44,002 nucleotides of DNA from Bacteroidales bacterium (lineage in GTDB: Bacteria > Bacteroidota > Bacteroidia > Bacteroidales > UBA932), in contig JAFYYW010000016.1 of NCBI GenBank assembly GCA_017548985.1, positions 1-44,002 of the forward strand, written 5' to 3'. A program made the position numbers and the translations under genes. Positions 9,215-18,554 of this stretch are shown in pieces; position 1 is the first letter of the stretch, and each line of letters begins with the position of its first letter. Below the pieces are notes generated by a model. It worked only from the letters and a program-made list of their open reading frames with translations, ran no database searches and was not told where the DNA came from.

Positions 9215-11266
9215 TTAATTTTTGATTCTGAAATAGTGGGTTATAGCTGTGTCAGCCTGGTAGTCGGGGATGAATGAAAGGCCGGATGAAAGCGAGACCG
9301 TCTCTCGCGCGGGATCATAAGCAGCCGAGCCTAAATCACTCACATCCAGTACCGCCTCGTTCCAATCCTTGACTCCGACAGCCGCCATAACAAGCGGTCC
9401 GAACATCAAAGCCCCAAGCGACTCGGGTTCAGATGTGGAGTCGATGGCGACCTTGTCGGGGCCATAGTCGATGTGGAGAGAGAAAGGCATCACGATCTCG
9501 ATACTGTCACGACGGGTCCAACGACGCCGGGGAATCTCGAAATAGCTGCCGGGGATATATTCCGCGGCCATTGACTTGCCATTGAGCTTTATATCAAACC
9601 CTTTGCCGGCCCAATATGGGACCCTCAACTTTACGGAAAACCTTCCCCTTCCCTTTTTGACACGTATCACCGAGCTTTGCGCAGGCCACTCACACTCTTG
9701 TACAAGAGTCACACCCTTTCTGTCCCAACGAGCCTCCGTAGGCAGATACAGGCCTACCCAGATAGTATTCTTCGAGGCGAAATACGCCGCCTCCTGATAC
9801 TTCACATGGTTCTCGGCCCCTGTTCCGCCACAACAAGACTCCTGTGGAGTCCGGTTGCCCCAAGGCTTTGAAGCGCCCAATCCCACCGCGTACTGGTAAG
9901 TCACCTTGTATTCCCCAGGGTGGATCGAACCCACGATCTGGTTATACATAACCCTCTCATAATAATCCATATAGCGGGCATCGTCCGGATTGAGGCAATT
10001 AAGATCTTTCGTCAGCTTGGCAAGGTTATAGGCGCAACAAGTCTCGTTCATCACAGGAAAACGGCTCGCCACCATGCTGGCCATTTGAGTATATGGCTCC
10101 CGGAACATCTCCGAGTCGCCCACGCCGCCGGTAGCATAGACATAACGGTCTTGGACCAGATCCCAGAAATTGGAAGCTATATCGAAATATCTGGAGTCGC
10201 CCCCAGCCCTGAAATGCCATAAAGCCCCAATGACCATAGGGATATGCTGGTTGGCGTGACGTCCGTGGATCGAGTCTTCCCCGCAGGCCAGAGGCTCGAA
10301 AAACGCGGGGCTGTCGAAGAATCCGGAAGCTTCAAGGAGACGGGTCCGTGAAGCCCTGTCATCTACCATAAGAGAGAGTCTGGCAAGCGATTCCGCCATG
10401 CCACCCACCTCTCCGGCGATATACATGTTCCACATCTCATAACGGTTCCCAGGAAGTGACCGACGTTCTTCAAGAGTTCCCTCCGCATCGACGAAAGTCC
10501 TGTATTTGAGCCGGTTCCACACCCAAAGTCCCATGTCCTCGGCAATTCTAAGAGCCTTTCTGGAGACAGCCTTGTCATCCACATGGGAAGCGATATCTAT
10601 AAGTCCCGCGAGTTGCTTGTGCACGACATAATATGGAGCCCAGACCCAATCCCGGTTGTTGTAGGGCCGGTACATCTCAATAAGGGCGCAATGGGCAGCC
10701 GGTATGGCGTTGAGGTAACCATAGCCATATTCAGAGTAATCCTTCTTGTATTCGTCAAAGGCTTCCCAAGTGCCCTTCATCTCCCTCAGTTCCTCTTCCG
10801 GCGCGTAATCCCTGGCCTCAAGGTAACGTCCCAAGGAGTCACTCCATGTGAAAGTCCGCTCCTGACACTCCCTGAGGCAGTCCACTATGGTCCTGATACG
10901 GTCGAGTAGCTCAGCCTTCAATCCCTCGTCCTGGCAACCATCGTAAGCCATGGCGAGAGCTGACATGTAATGGCCGGTCCCGTGTCCTTTAAGTTTGGTG
11001 TCGATTGAGTCCCAACCGTCCGGCAAAGGATAACCTGAAGTGTCTAGGCCATAGGTATCGAGATAGTTATACAAGAACTTGCGGACATCCCAACTGAGCA
11101 TAGCCTTGATGTCCAGATCACGGTTGGATGTCAGCCTGTTCTCTCCTATAAGATGAACTTTACCTAACGGAAGTGGCTCAGCCACAGGAATATGAGATGG
11201 CGTACCTCCTGCCGCCGAGACACTCAGCGACAAGATTATAAGCGCGGATGAGACCAGGCGTCTCAT
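9215..11266 (-). CDS. Secreted GH127-type (DUF1680) glycoside hydrolase
   Basis: This is a 683-residue enzyme with an N-terminal signal peptide (about residues 1-20, hydrophobic core ALIILSLSVSA). The (alpha/alpha)6-barrel shows the family's cysteine-glutamate signature: Glu408 and Cys410 in NETC, then Cys478-Cys479 in ESCCGGTG. These match the Zn-bound Glu and Cys residues and the nucleophilic cysteine of beta-L-arabinofuranosidase HypBA1. The expected activity is release of beta-L-arabinofuranose or a related furanoside in the periplasm; the exact sugar is uncertain because the DUF1680 superfamily (GH127, GH146 and relatives) is diverse. Its start overlaps the nucleoside kinase stop by 4 bp. 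A second, divergent family member lies two genes upstream. Confidence 0.85.
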   Translation of the reverse strand: MRRLVSSALIILSLSVSAAGGTPSHIPVAEPLPLGKVHLIGENRLTSNRDLDIKAMLSWDVRKFLYNYLDTYGLDTSGYPLPDGWDSIDTKLKGHGTGHYMSALAMAYDGCQDEGLKAELLDRIRTIVDCLRECQERTFTWSDSLGRYLEARDYAPEEELREMKGTWEAFDEYKKDYSEYGYGYLNAIPAAHCALIEMYRPYNNRDWVWAPYYVVHKQLAGLIDIASHVDDKAVSRKALRIAEDMGLWVWNRLKYRTFVDAEGTLEERRSLPGNRYEMWNMYIAGEVGGMAESLARLSLMVDDRASRTRLLEASGFFDSPAFFEPLACGEDSIHGRHANQHIPMVIGALWHFRAGGDSRYFDIASNFWDLVQDRYVYATGGVGDSEMFREPYTQMASMVASRFPVMNETCCAYNLAKLTKDLNCLNPDDARYMDYYERVMYNQIVGSIHPGEYKVTYQYAVGLGASKPWGNRTPQESCCGGTGAENHVKYQEAAYFASKNTIWVGLYLPTEARWDRKGVTLVQECEWPAQSSVIRVKKGRGRFSVKLRVPYWAGKGFDIKLNGKSMAAEYIPGSYFEIPRRRWTRRDSIEIVMPFSLHIDYGPDKVAIDSTSEPESLGALMFGPLVMAAVGVKDWNEAVLDVSDLGSAAYDPARETVSLSSGLSFIPDYQADTAITHYFRIKN

Positions 11267-12930
11267 AAGCTCCCGCCACCGATAAAGCCTCGCATCAGTG
11301 AGTTAAGAGGAATCTCCCTGTCAGATACCGGAACGAAATAATGAAGGAAATTCAAAAGCCTGTGGGCCTCACTGTATTCTTTGCAGTTCTTAGGCACAGT
11401 GGCCAGAATCCTCTCGGCATGGGACCTCAAGACAGCGAACTCGGCAAGATAAGCGGAGTTGAACAGCACGTCCGCCTCTTCCTGGAAAGGATATATCCAA
11501 CGCACCTCAGAGCGGCGCACATTCGGCCAATTGGAGATTGTCTCCCGGGCCGTGAAAGCTCCTTTACGGAAGTCCCTTACAATACGCCTCAGAAGCCGAT
11601 TGTCGCTCGTCGGAATGCAATTATGGAAGTCCAGGGAGATTGACGTGATCGTGTTGATGAATATCTTGAATTTCTCGTCATCGGGGACCTTGTCGGTCAA
11701 TTTCGGGTTCAAGGCATGGATGCCCTCGATGAGAAGGACGGAACGGTCAGACAGGGACAGTTTCTTGCCGTTGAATTCCCTCAAGCCCGTAACGAAATTG
11801 AACTCAGGAACCTCGACCTCCTCTCCCGAGAGGAGTTTCAGAAGGTCTTTTTGGAGATAGTCGTGGTCGACAGTGTCGAAATTGTCGAAATCGAACGAAC
11901 CGTCGGGAAGTTTCGGAGTGTCAAGCCGATTGACAAAGTAGTCGTCCGTGGAGAATGACACGGGACGTATACCACAGGCCTTCAACTGGATGCTCAACCT
12001 CTTGCAGAAAGTGCTTTTTCCGCTGCTGGTCGGGCCGGTGATAAGCACAAGTCTCAAAGGATTGGCAGGGTCGTTATGACGCCTTTCTATCTCCTCCGCG
12101 ATCTGGACTATTTTTTTCTCCTGAAGCGCCTCAGCGATCTGGATCAAGTCAGAGGCTTTTCCGCTTAGAATCGCCTCATTCACATCACCGACATTACCCA
12201 GCTCCATTATGCTGTTCCAGCGGTGCGACTCCTGGAAAACCCCGAAGGTCTTAGGCTGCTCCCTGAAAGGGGCAAGATCCTCAGGATGATGCCTGTCAGG
12301 CACACGCAGCAAGACTCCTCCCCTATAGAGACTAACACTCCAAGTCTTCAGGTACCCGGCGCTTGGAACAAGCTCATCATAGTAATAATCCGCTGTTCCT
12401 CCAAGAGTATAATAAGTGATATACACATCCCCGCAAGTCTCCAGAAGCTTGACTTTGTCCGTAGCTCCAAGGGCGGTGAAAGACTTTATCGCATCCTCAA
12501 CCCTGGCCTCATGGCGGCGGAACGGCACATTCTGGTCCACGATTTCCAGCATCCTGGCCCTGATCGCCTCAACGTCCGCCTCAGTGATCTCAGACCCATT
12601 TCCCTTGTCCACACTGCAATAGTATCCCTTTGAGATAGGACGCCTGATTATCAGCCTGCTATCCGGGAACAAGTCCTTGATACCCTTGTATAAGAGGAAA
12701 CAGAGTGATCTGCAATAGAAATTGCGGCCCGTGTAGGTACGGTAGTCGAGGAACTCCACGTCCAGGCTATGATAGACCTTGAATCTGAGCCCTTGGGCGA
12801 CATTGTTCACCTTAGCCGCCAAAATATCATAGGGCTTGTCAAACTCGAATTCCCGAGAGATGTCTCCCAGGGAGGTGCCCTCGACGAACTCCTTCGAGGT
12901 ACCGGTGTTCTTGCAATATATTTTTACCAT
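11263..12930 (-). CDS. udk: Nucleoside kinase with TGS/ThrRS-like N-terminus (uridine kinase family)
   Basis: This is a 555-residue cytoplasmic protein. Residues 1-65 resemble a TGS domain, residues about 70-230 resemble the second threonyl-tRNA synthetase domain, and the C-terminal half is a phosphoribulokinase/uridine kinase P-loop domain. Walker A is GPTSSGKS at 299-306, followed by the substrate region STDDYFVNR and the LLIEGIHALN Walker B strand. This architecture is widespread in Bacteroidota and Firmicutes and is annotated as nucleoside (uridine) kinase. Uridine/cytidine salvage is likely but the substrate is not proven. It lies between two secreted GH127-type genes (12 bp after one, 4 bp overlap with the other), an unusual place for a housekeeping gene. 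Confidence 0.85.
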   Translation of the reverse strand: MVKIYCKNTGTSKEFVEGTSLGDISREFEFDKPYDILAAKVNNVAQGLRFKVYHSLDVEFLDYRTYTGRNFYCRSLCFLLYKGIKDLFPDSRLIIRRPISKGYYCSVDKGNGSEITEADVEAIRARMLEIVDQNVPFRRHEARVEDAIKSFTALGATDKVKLLETCGDVYITYYTLGGTADYYYDELVPSAGYLKTWSVSLYRGGVLLRVPDRHHPEDLAPFREQPKTFGVFQESHRWNSIMELGNVGDVNEAILSGKASDLIQIAEALQEKKIVQIAEEIERRHNDPANPLRLVLITGPTSSGKSTFCKRLSIQLKACGIRPVSFSTDDYFVNRLDTPKLPDGSFDFDNFDTVDHDYLQKDLLKLLSGEEVEVPEFNFVTGLREFNGKKLSLSDRSVLLIEGIHALNPKLTDKVPDDEKFKIFINTITSISLDFHNCIPTSDNRLLRRIVRDFRKGAFTARETISNWPNVRRSEVRWIYPFQEEADVLFNSAYLAEFAVLRSHAERILATVPKNCKEYSEAHRLLNFLHYFVPVSDREIPLNSLMRGFIGGGSL

Positions 12931-12942
12931 GGTCGGGTAATA

Positions 12943-14802
12943 TTACTTCAAAACAGGCAGCCAAGTCTGGACATGCGTTCCTTCCCAACAATCCACTGAT
13001 GAGTAGTCCACCATCTTTATCGGGCCAGAGGTGGTAGGCACAATGAACTGAAGCCTTGTACCTTCACGTTCGGGAGCCACTTTACGCACATCCACCACTC
13101 CTCCTTCTCCAGCGACGATACTGACCGGCTTGGAATATTCAGGATCGATATTCTCGTCCCTCGCAAGCACTATCGGCCCCCACTGGACAGCCTGGAAATC
13201 CTTGGAGACAGGATTCCTTCCCTCCTTAGCCTTTATCAGCCTGGCTTCCATCCCGAATGATATCTTTATCTCGTCTCCTGGTTTCCAGTCCCGGCTCAAC
13301 GACAGATAAGTCCCCGGAGTGACTTCTGAGACAGGCTCACCTCCAACGGAAACAGTTGTGGATGAGCTCCATGAAGGGATACGAATCTTTATTGTGAAAA
13401 CACCGCTGCCTGAAGGGAACACAGCGATTTTGACATCGCCGCTCAAAGGGAAATCCGTATCCAGACCAAGGGACACATATCGCCCGTCAGAGGTCTTGGC
13501 ATGATAGGTTCCTTTGTTGTAGAGATTAACCACAGGTCCTTCGGAAGCCTGCATGACCGCCACATAAGGAATATATGCCAGTCCCGTCGGCCCGCTAAGA
13601 TTGCAGCAGGTCACGGGCAGGCCGTCAATCACAGTTCCCCAGCCGCTATTCGTGACCTTAGGGCCATTCAACAGGTTGACATAGCTGAATCCCTTTCCAT
13701 CCGGACGCATGGCTCCCAGAAGGCCGTTGTATACGTATTTCTCGATACATTCAGCGGCGGAAGGGTCGCCGGTAAGCCGCAGATACTGCGAGCAGAACTT
13801 CATCCAGGTCACCCCGACGCAAGTCTCCATCATCCTTTTGATGTCAGGATTGGACTGCTCTACAGCGGTATTGCTCCAGCCCTCGCCCATCAATTTGGGC
13901 CAGTAAACATCAGAGCCGGCGTTGCCGATGATAGTGATCTCCTGATCCCTCACAGTGGTGAAGAAGTTTGTAAGGCAATCCAGCCATCGAGGATCCCCCG
14001 TAGCCCTGTAATACTCGGCGAGTCCCTCGAATACCGAGGTCATCTCATAAGCCTTCGGATATGGCTCTCCGACTTCATACAACGGGGTCCCAGCGGAAAT
14101 GAGCGAAAAGATGTCGCTCCCTTTATTGCCTCCGGACCCGATAATATAGCTGGCGAAGTCGAGATACTTTTTCTTACCGGTGATAAGATAAAGCCTCATG
14201 AATGGCTCCAGGATAGAAGAGGACTCGATGTTCGTGGAACTCCAGCCGAGCTCCGTGACAGGCTTTTTAGGAGCCGGGCCGACCTGGTCCATCACCGAAC
14301 GCGCCTCTTTTTCCATCGCCTCCAGCACAACAGGATCCTTCTCGACATCAAGATAATACTGGCTCAGACCCAGAAGAACATATTTCCGCTCCCAAATGTC
14401 ACCGTCACCGTCTCCCGGCTGCTGGTCCACAGGAGTGCAACTGATAGAGCCGTTTTCTTTCGCGGTAGCTATCAAGGAATACACGTAATCCTTTGTCAAT
14501 TGCCTGAGTTGGGAATCACGGGTGTAACGCCATAGCAATGAATTGGTTCTGATGCTCTTTCCCGGCATCTCGCCAAGAGCGAATTTAGAGCGGCCGGACT
14601 TGAAAAACTCGAGGACGGCATCATAGGGCATCACACCTTTGGCCCAATTCTCTTGGGAGAGCATTATGGCATCATCCAGATAACCATCCATCTGGATATT
14701 TCCTCCCGGAAGCGGCTCAAGGACATCATGAACCTTAACTCCCTGCCCCCAAGCCGCCGAAGCGACGCAGAGAGCAAGGAGCGAAAGAAGTATTTTTCTC
14801 AT
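12943..14802 (-). CDS. Secreted DUF1680/GH127-type glycoside hydrolase, second divergent copy
   Basis: This is a 619-residue protein with a clear signal peptide (residues 1-20, ending AAWGQ). It keeps the family signature Glu326 and Cys328 in METC and Cys399-Cys400 in VTCC, spaced as in the neighbouring enzyme. Flanking residues are quite different (CCNLSGPTG here, CCGGTGAEN there), so it belongs to another branch. The C-terminal half is beta-rich. By analogy it is a retaining furanosidase using a Zn-activated cysteine. Substrate is unknown. It follows the TIM-barrel gene by 27 bp and precedes the kinase by 12 bp, so it is likely co-transcribed with both. Confidence 0.8.
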   Translation of the reverse strand: MRKILLSLLALCVASAAWGQGVKVHDVLEPLPGGNIQMDGYLDDAIMLSQENWAKGVMPYDAVLEFFKSGRSKFALGEMPGKSIRTNSLLWRYTRDSQLRQLTKDYVYSLIATAKENGSISCTPVDQQPGDGDGDIWERKYVLLGLSQYYLDVEKDPVVLEAMEKEARSVMDQVGPAPKKPVTELGWSSTNIESSSILEPFMRLYLITGKKKYLDFASYIIGSGGNKGSDIFSLISAGTPLYEVGEPYPKAYEMTSVFEGLAEYYRATGDPRWLDCLTNFFTTVRDQEITIIGNAGSDVYWPKLMGEGWSNTAVEQSNPDIKRMMETCVGVTWMKFCSQYLRLTGDPSAAECIEKYVYNGLLGAMRPDGKGFSYVNLLNGPKVTNSGWGTVIDGLPVTCCNLSGPTGLAYIPYVAVMQASEGPVVNLYNKGTYHAKTSDGRYVSLGLDTDFPLSGDVKIAVFPSGSGVFTIKIRIPSWSSSTTVSVGGEPVSEVTPGTYLSLSRDWKPGDEIKISFGMEARLIKAKEGRNPVSKDFQAVQWGPIVLARDENIDPEYSKPVSIVAGEGGVVDVRKVAPEREGTRLQFIVPTTSGPIKMVDYSSVDCWEGTHVQTWLPVLK

Positions 14803-14829
14803 ATAATGAAGAATCTTTCTATTTGATTA

Positions 14830-15660
14830 TCACTTGGTTCCGTCAAGGATACCACGCAGATAACCTATCGACTCCGCCACACCTGGATGGGGATTGTCCC
14901 CGTTTTTCTCGAACTCGAGCGATAAGACACCCTTGTATCCGACCTTACGGAGAGCCTTGACTATCGGACGGAAGTCAATCACTCCCCTTCCCATCTCCCA
15001 GGTCTGGCCTTCCTTTGAGGGAGCGGTCTCGTCCTTGATGTGGACGTCATATATCCACTTGTTATATTTCTTGACTATCTGGGCTATATCCTCACCGCTA
15101 CGCACCGAGTGGCCCATGTCCAGGCAGCATCCCACACCGAGTGAAGGATCCTTCACGAGCTCCATGATCTTGTAGATGCTCGGGAAAGCCGCTCCGTCCG
15201 GGCCATGGGTGTGGATCGCCACCTTGATACCGGTCTTGGCCACCTTGGCTATCACATAATCGATCAGTTCATAGTCCGGCACGCCGATGAACATCTTTAT
15301 GCCGTAACGCTCCGTGTAAGCGAACGCCCTGTCGACCTCCTCTTCGGAATGCATATATATGGGGCCGAGGATATATCCGTCAACGCCATAGGATGCGCAT
15401 TTGGCCTTGAAATCGTCCATCTGCTCCTTGGTGGAGTCCAACGGAAGCCACCAGTCCTTGATCGACAAATATTTCACACCCATGCTTTGAAGCATGGCGA
15501 GGGTCTCGTCGATTGAGAAATTACGGTAGCTGTAACCGGCGACTCCGATTTTCATGTCATCAGAGCCATGAGAGCCGTTGAGAATCCGGGCATTGGAAGT
15601 AAATCCCGGAAGCAGCGTCATGACAATCGCCGCCGCGAATGAGATAAATCTGGTCCGCAT
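14830..15660 (-). CDS. Secreted sugar phosphate isomerase/epimerase-like TIM barrel
   Basis: This is a 276-residue xylose-isomerase-like TIM barrel (AP endonuclease 2 superfamily). I chose the ATG at 15658-15660 because it begins a good signal peptide (MRTRFISFAAAIVM, cleaving near SNA); an upstream Met at 15684 would put polar residues first. Motifs on the barrel include AIHTHGPD, CLDMGHS, YDVHIKDE and LSLEFE, which supply the usual Glu/Asp/His metal ligands. The family covers epimerases, isomerases and lyases; a periplasmic location excludes ordinary sugar-phosphate substrates. Being first in an operon with two GH127-type enzymes, it may act on a released or modified sugar. The reaction is not assigned. 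Confidence 0.8.
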   Translation of the reverse strand: MRTRFISFAAAIVMTLLPGFTSNARILNGSHGSDDMKIGVAGYSYRNFSIDETLAMLQSMGVKYLSIKDWWLPLDSTKEQMDDFKAKCASYGVDGYILGPIYMHSEEEVDRAFAYTERYGIKMFIGVPDYELIDYVIAKVAKTGIKVAIHTHGPDGAAFPSIYKIMELVKDPSLGVGCCLDMGHSVRSGEDIAQIVKKYNKWIYDVHIKDETAPSKEGQTWEMGRGVIDFRPIVKALRKVGYKGVLSLEFEKNGDNPHPGVAESIGYLRGILDGTK

Positions 15661-15727
15661 TATTCTTAGGTGGTTAATTAACATAAAATACGAATCACAA
15701 GATAGGATATTTATTTGAAATATTCAT

Positions 15728-15735
15728 TATTTTTG
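15728..15735 (+). promoter_or_regulatory. Possible -7 element for ettA
   Basis: TATTTTTG fits TAnnTTTG and sits 32 bp before the ettA ATG, in the 107-bp AT-rich spacer between two divergent genes. A TTTG occurs at 15714-15717, too close for the usual 19-21 bp spacing, so only the -7 half is supported. I did not find an equally good box for the divergent minus-strand operon. Confidence 0.35.
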
Positions 15736-15767
15736 TGAATAAGAATCATCCCACGAATACTACGCTT

Positions 15768-17444
15768 ATGGCTGACGAAACCATAATTTTCTCGATGTGC
15801 GGGGTCGGGAAGACCCTTCCGAACAACAACAAGGTGATCCTTAAGGACATCTATCTCTCCTTCTTCTATGGCGCCAAGATCGGCATAATCGGACTGAACG
15901 GTTCGGGCAAGTCCACCCTCCTGAAAATCATAGCGGGGGTAGAGAAATCCTACAAGGGAGAGGTTGTCTGGGCTCCGGGGTATTCTGTGGGTTACCTTGA
16001 ACAGGAGCCTCAGATGGATCCGTCAAAGACAGTACTGGAAGTCGTCCAGGAAGGGGTAAGTGATGTGATGGACGCCCTGAACGAATACAATGAGATATCC
16101 CTCAAGTTCATGGAGCCGATGGACGACGATCAGATGAACCGTCTGATCGAGCGTCAAGGAGAGCTCTCCGAGACCATCGACCATCTAGGAGGCTGGGATA
16201 TTGATTCCAAGCTCGAAAGGGCCATGGACGCTCTAAACTGTCCTCCCCAGGACGCTATGGTCTCCACATTATCTGGAGGAGAGCGGAGAAGGGTTGCCTT
16301 GTGCCGCCTGCTGCTCCAACAACCGGACGTGCTCCTTCTTGACGAGCCGACCAACCACCTCGACGCGGAGAGCATCCAATGGCTCGAGGCCCACTTGAGG
16401 CAATACAAAGGCACGGTCATAGCTGTGACACATGACCGTTACTTCCTCGACAATGTGGCGGGATGGATTCTTGAGCTGGACCGCGGGGAGGGCATCCCGT
16501 GGAAAGGGAACTACAGCTCCTGGCTGGACCAAAAGACAAAGCGCCTAGCCCTCGAGGAGAAACAGGAAAGCCGCCGGCGCAAGACCCTCGAACATGAGTT
16601 GGAATGGGTCAGGATGGCCCCCAAGGCCCGTCAGGCAAAGCAGAAAGCCCGTCTCGGGGCCTATGAGAGGCTGGCTGCCGCGGACACCAAGGAAAAAGAG
16701 AGCAATCTCGAGATATACATCCCCAGCGGCCCACGTCTGGGCAACAAGGTCATAGAGTTCAACGACGTGTCGAAAGGCTTTGGGGACCGGCTTCTTTTCG
16801 AGCATCTTACCTTCTCCCTACCTCCGGCCGGAATCGTTGGCGTGATAGGCCCTAACGGTGCGGGAAAGACCACCCTATTCCGCCTTATCATGGGAATAGA
16901 GACTCCGGACTCAGGCTCGATCGATATCGGTGAGACAGTCAAGATCTCCTATGTCGACCAGCAGCATAAGAGTATAGATCCGGACAAGACCGTCTATGAG
17001 ACGATAGCCGGGAATTCCGAGTGGGTCCGCCTGGGAGGAAGGGACATAAACGCCAGGGCCTGGGTATCCAGGTTCAATTTCACCGGAGCCGACCAGGAAA
17101 AATTATGCGGGGTTCTCTCCGGAGGCGAGCGAAACAGGCTGCACCTCGCGCTGACCTTGAAAGATGAGGGTAACGTGCTGCTGCTTGACGAGCCGACTAA
17201 CGACGTGGATGTCAACACCATACGAGCGCTGGAGGATGGCTTGGAGAGTTTCGCCGGCTGCGCTGTCGTGGTCAGCCACGACCGATGGTTCCTGGACCGT
17301 ATCGCTACCCACATCCTCTCATTTGAGGGCGAGGGAAAGGTGGTGTTCTTCGACGGCAACTACTCCGAATATGAGGAAAACAAGAAGGCCAGGCTCGGGA
17401 ATGTCGAGCCGAAGCGTTTCAAGTACAAGAAACTGATGGACTAA
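15768..17444 (+). CDS. ettA: Energy-dependent translational throttle protein EttA (ABC-F)
   Basis: This is a 558-residue cytoplasmic ABC-F ATPase with two nucleotide-binding domains and no membrane domain. The first has Walker A GLNGSGKST at 42-50, LSGGERRR and LLLDEPTNHLD. An arginine/lysine-rich linker follows, and the second has GPNGAGKTT, LSGGERNR and LLLDEPTNDVD. In E. coli EttA binds the ribosomal E site and gates entry into elongation according to ATP/ADP. The start at 15768 (MADETIIFSM) matches the family N-terminus; a GTG at 15735 would add 11 unlikely residues and overlap a possible promoter. The next gene starts four bases after the stop. Confidence 0.93.
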   Translation: MADETIIFSMCGVGKTLPNNNKVILKDIYLSFFYGAKIGIIGLNGSGKSTLLKIIAGVEKSYKGEVVWAPGYSVGYLEQEPQMDPSKTVLEVVQEGVSDVMDALNEYNEISLKFMEPMDDDQMNRLIERQGELSETIDHLGGWDIDSKLERAMDALNCPPQDAMVSTLSGGERRRVALCRLLLQQPDVLLLDEPTNHLDAESIQWLEAHLRQYKGTVIAVTHDRYFLDNVAGWILELDRGEGIPWKGNYSSWLDQKTKRLALEEKQESRRRKTLEHELEWVRMAPKARQAKQKARLGAYERLAAADTKEKESNLEIYIPSGPRLGNKVIEFNDVSKGFGDRLLFEHLTFSLPPAGIVGVIGPNGAGKTTLFRLIMGIETPDSGSIDIGETVKISYVDQQHKSIDPDKTVYETIAGNSEWVRLGGRDINARAWVSRFNFTGADQEKLCGVLSGGERNRLHLALTLKDEGNVLLLDEPTNDVDVNTIRALEDGLESFAGCAVVVSHDRWFLDRIATHILSFEGEGKVVFFDGNYSEYEENKKARLGNVEPKRFKYKKLMD

Positions 17445-17448
17445 CGAT

Positions 17449-18528
17449 ATGGAACAGATCATCGCGCCGGTGGATGTCAGCCTGATCAAGGCTGAGCTAA
17501 TTCCTGAAAGGAAACTCGGCGACACCAACAAGGGTGGCAACGAGTTGTACACCGTTACATGGAAAGACTCCCCCAACACTCTCCGCGAGATTGGACGCTT
17601 ACGGGAGGTCTCCTACCGGGAGGCGGGAGCCAGCTCAGGAAAGTCCATGGATCTGGATGAGTACGACATGATGGAGAAGCCTTACACCCAGCTTATTGTA
17701 TGGGATCCGGAGGCGGAGGCTATCATAGGCGGCTACAGGTATATCCTCGGCAAGGATGTTTCCTTGAAGGAAGACGGGCAGCCCAACATCACATCGTCCC
17801 ACCTTTACCAGTTCTCCGACAACTTCATCCAGAAATACCTTCCCCACGTCATGGAACTGGGCCGGTCATTCGTGGCTCCTGATTATCAAAGCTCGAAGGC
17901 CGGCGCCAAGTCCCTGTTCACGATGGACAACCTCTGGGACGGGATCGCTTCCGTCATCCTAAACCATCCAGGCACCCTGTATTTCCTCGGGAAGATGACG
18001 ATCTATCCCTCTTACGACGAGACAGCGAGGAATCTCATAATCCACTTCCTCAAAAAGCATTTCAACGACAACGAAGGCCTTGTCAGGCCGAAAGAAGAGA
18101 TAATGGTGACTGACAACTCGAGATTGATGGACCTGATCTTGGAGGAGGCGGATGTCAAGAAAGACTATCGTCTCCTGAAAGACGCGGTCAGAAGGCTCGG
18201 AACGAATATCCCTCCTTTGGTCAATTCATATATCAACACCTCGGCCTCGATGAAGATGTTCGGGTCATGTGTCAATGACGAGCTTGGAGACGCCATAGAG
18301 ACCGGAATAATGGTTGGCTTTGACGACATTTACGCCGATAAGAAAGAGCGTCACATGAACGCCTTCGTGATCAACCAGATCAACAAGCTGCGCAAGCGTT
18401 TCCCGAACTTGTCACAATCAGCGGAGGCGAAATTCAGGGACCATATAGAAAAGAGCCGCCGCAAGTCCCTGCAGGTCTTCCATAAAAAGCTCGGGAAGAA
18501 AACCTCACCTGATGTTGAATTCCTATAA
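17449..18528 (+). CDS. OlsB/GlsB-like GNAT-fold N-acyltransferase
   Basis: This is a 359-residue soluble protein of the 'hemolysin'/GNAT group that includes ornithine-lipid synthase OlsB and the Bacteroides glycine-lipid synthase GlsB. Recognisable blocks are an N-terminal [32 protein letters not shown] near 140, and [17 protein letters not shown] near 260, the usual order in this group. Such enzymes transfer a 3-hydroxyacyl chain from acyl-ACP to an amino acid. In several bacteria an O-acyltransferase partner is adjacent; none is present here. The C-terminal 60 residues are basic. It lies between ettA (4 bp) and upp (26 bp). Family membership is fairly sure; the amino-acid substrate is not. 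Confidence 0.68.
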   Translation: MEQIIAPVDVSLIKAELIPERKLGDTNKGGNELYTVTWKDSPNTLREIGRLREVSYREAGASSGKSMDLDEYDMMEKPYTQLIVWDPEAEAIIGGYRYILGKDVSLKEDGQPNITSSHLYQFSDNFIQKYLPHVMELGRSFVAPDYQSSKAGAKSLFTMDNLWDGIASVILNHPGTLYFLGKMTIYPSYDETARNLIIHFLKKHFNDNEGLVRPKEEIMVTDNSRLMDLILEEADVKKDYRLLKDAVRRLGTNIPPLVNSYINTSASMKMFGSCVNDELGDAIETGIMVGFDDIYADKKERHMNAFVINQINKLRKRFPNLSQSAEAKFRDHIEKSRRKSLQVFHKKLGKKTSPDVEFL

Positions 18529-18554
18529 AGTATTCATTCATAATTATTTCCATC

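Noticed and set aside
13501..14535. Plus-strand open frame of 344 codons
   Set aside because: It runs antisense to the GH127-type gene at 12943-14802, which has a signal peptide and conserved catalytic cysteines; the antisense frame has no domain.
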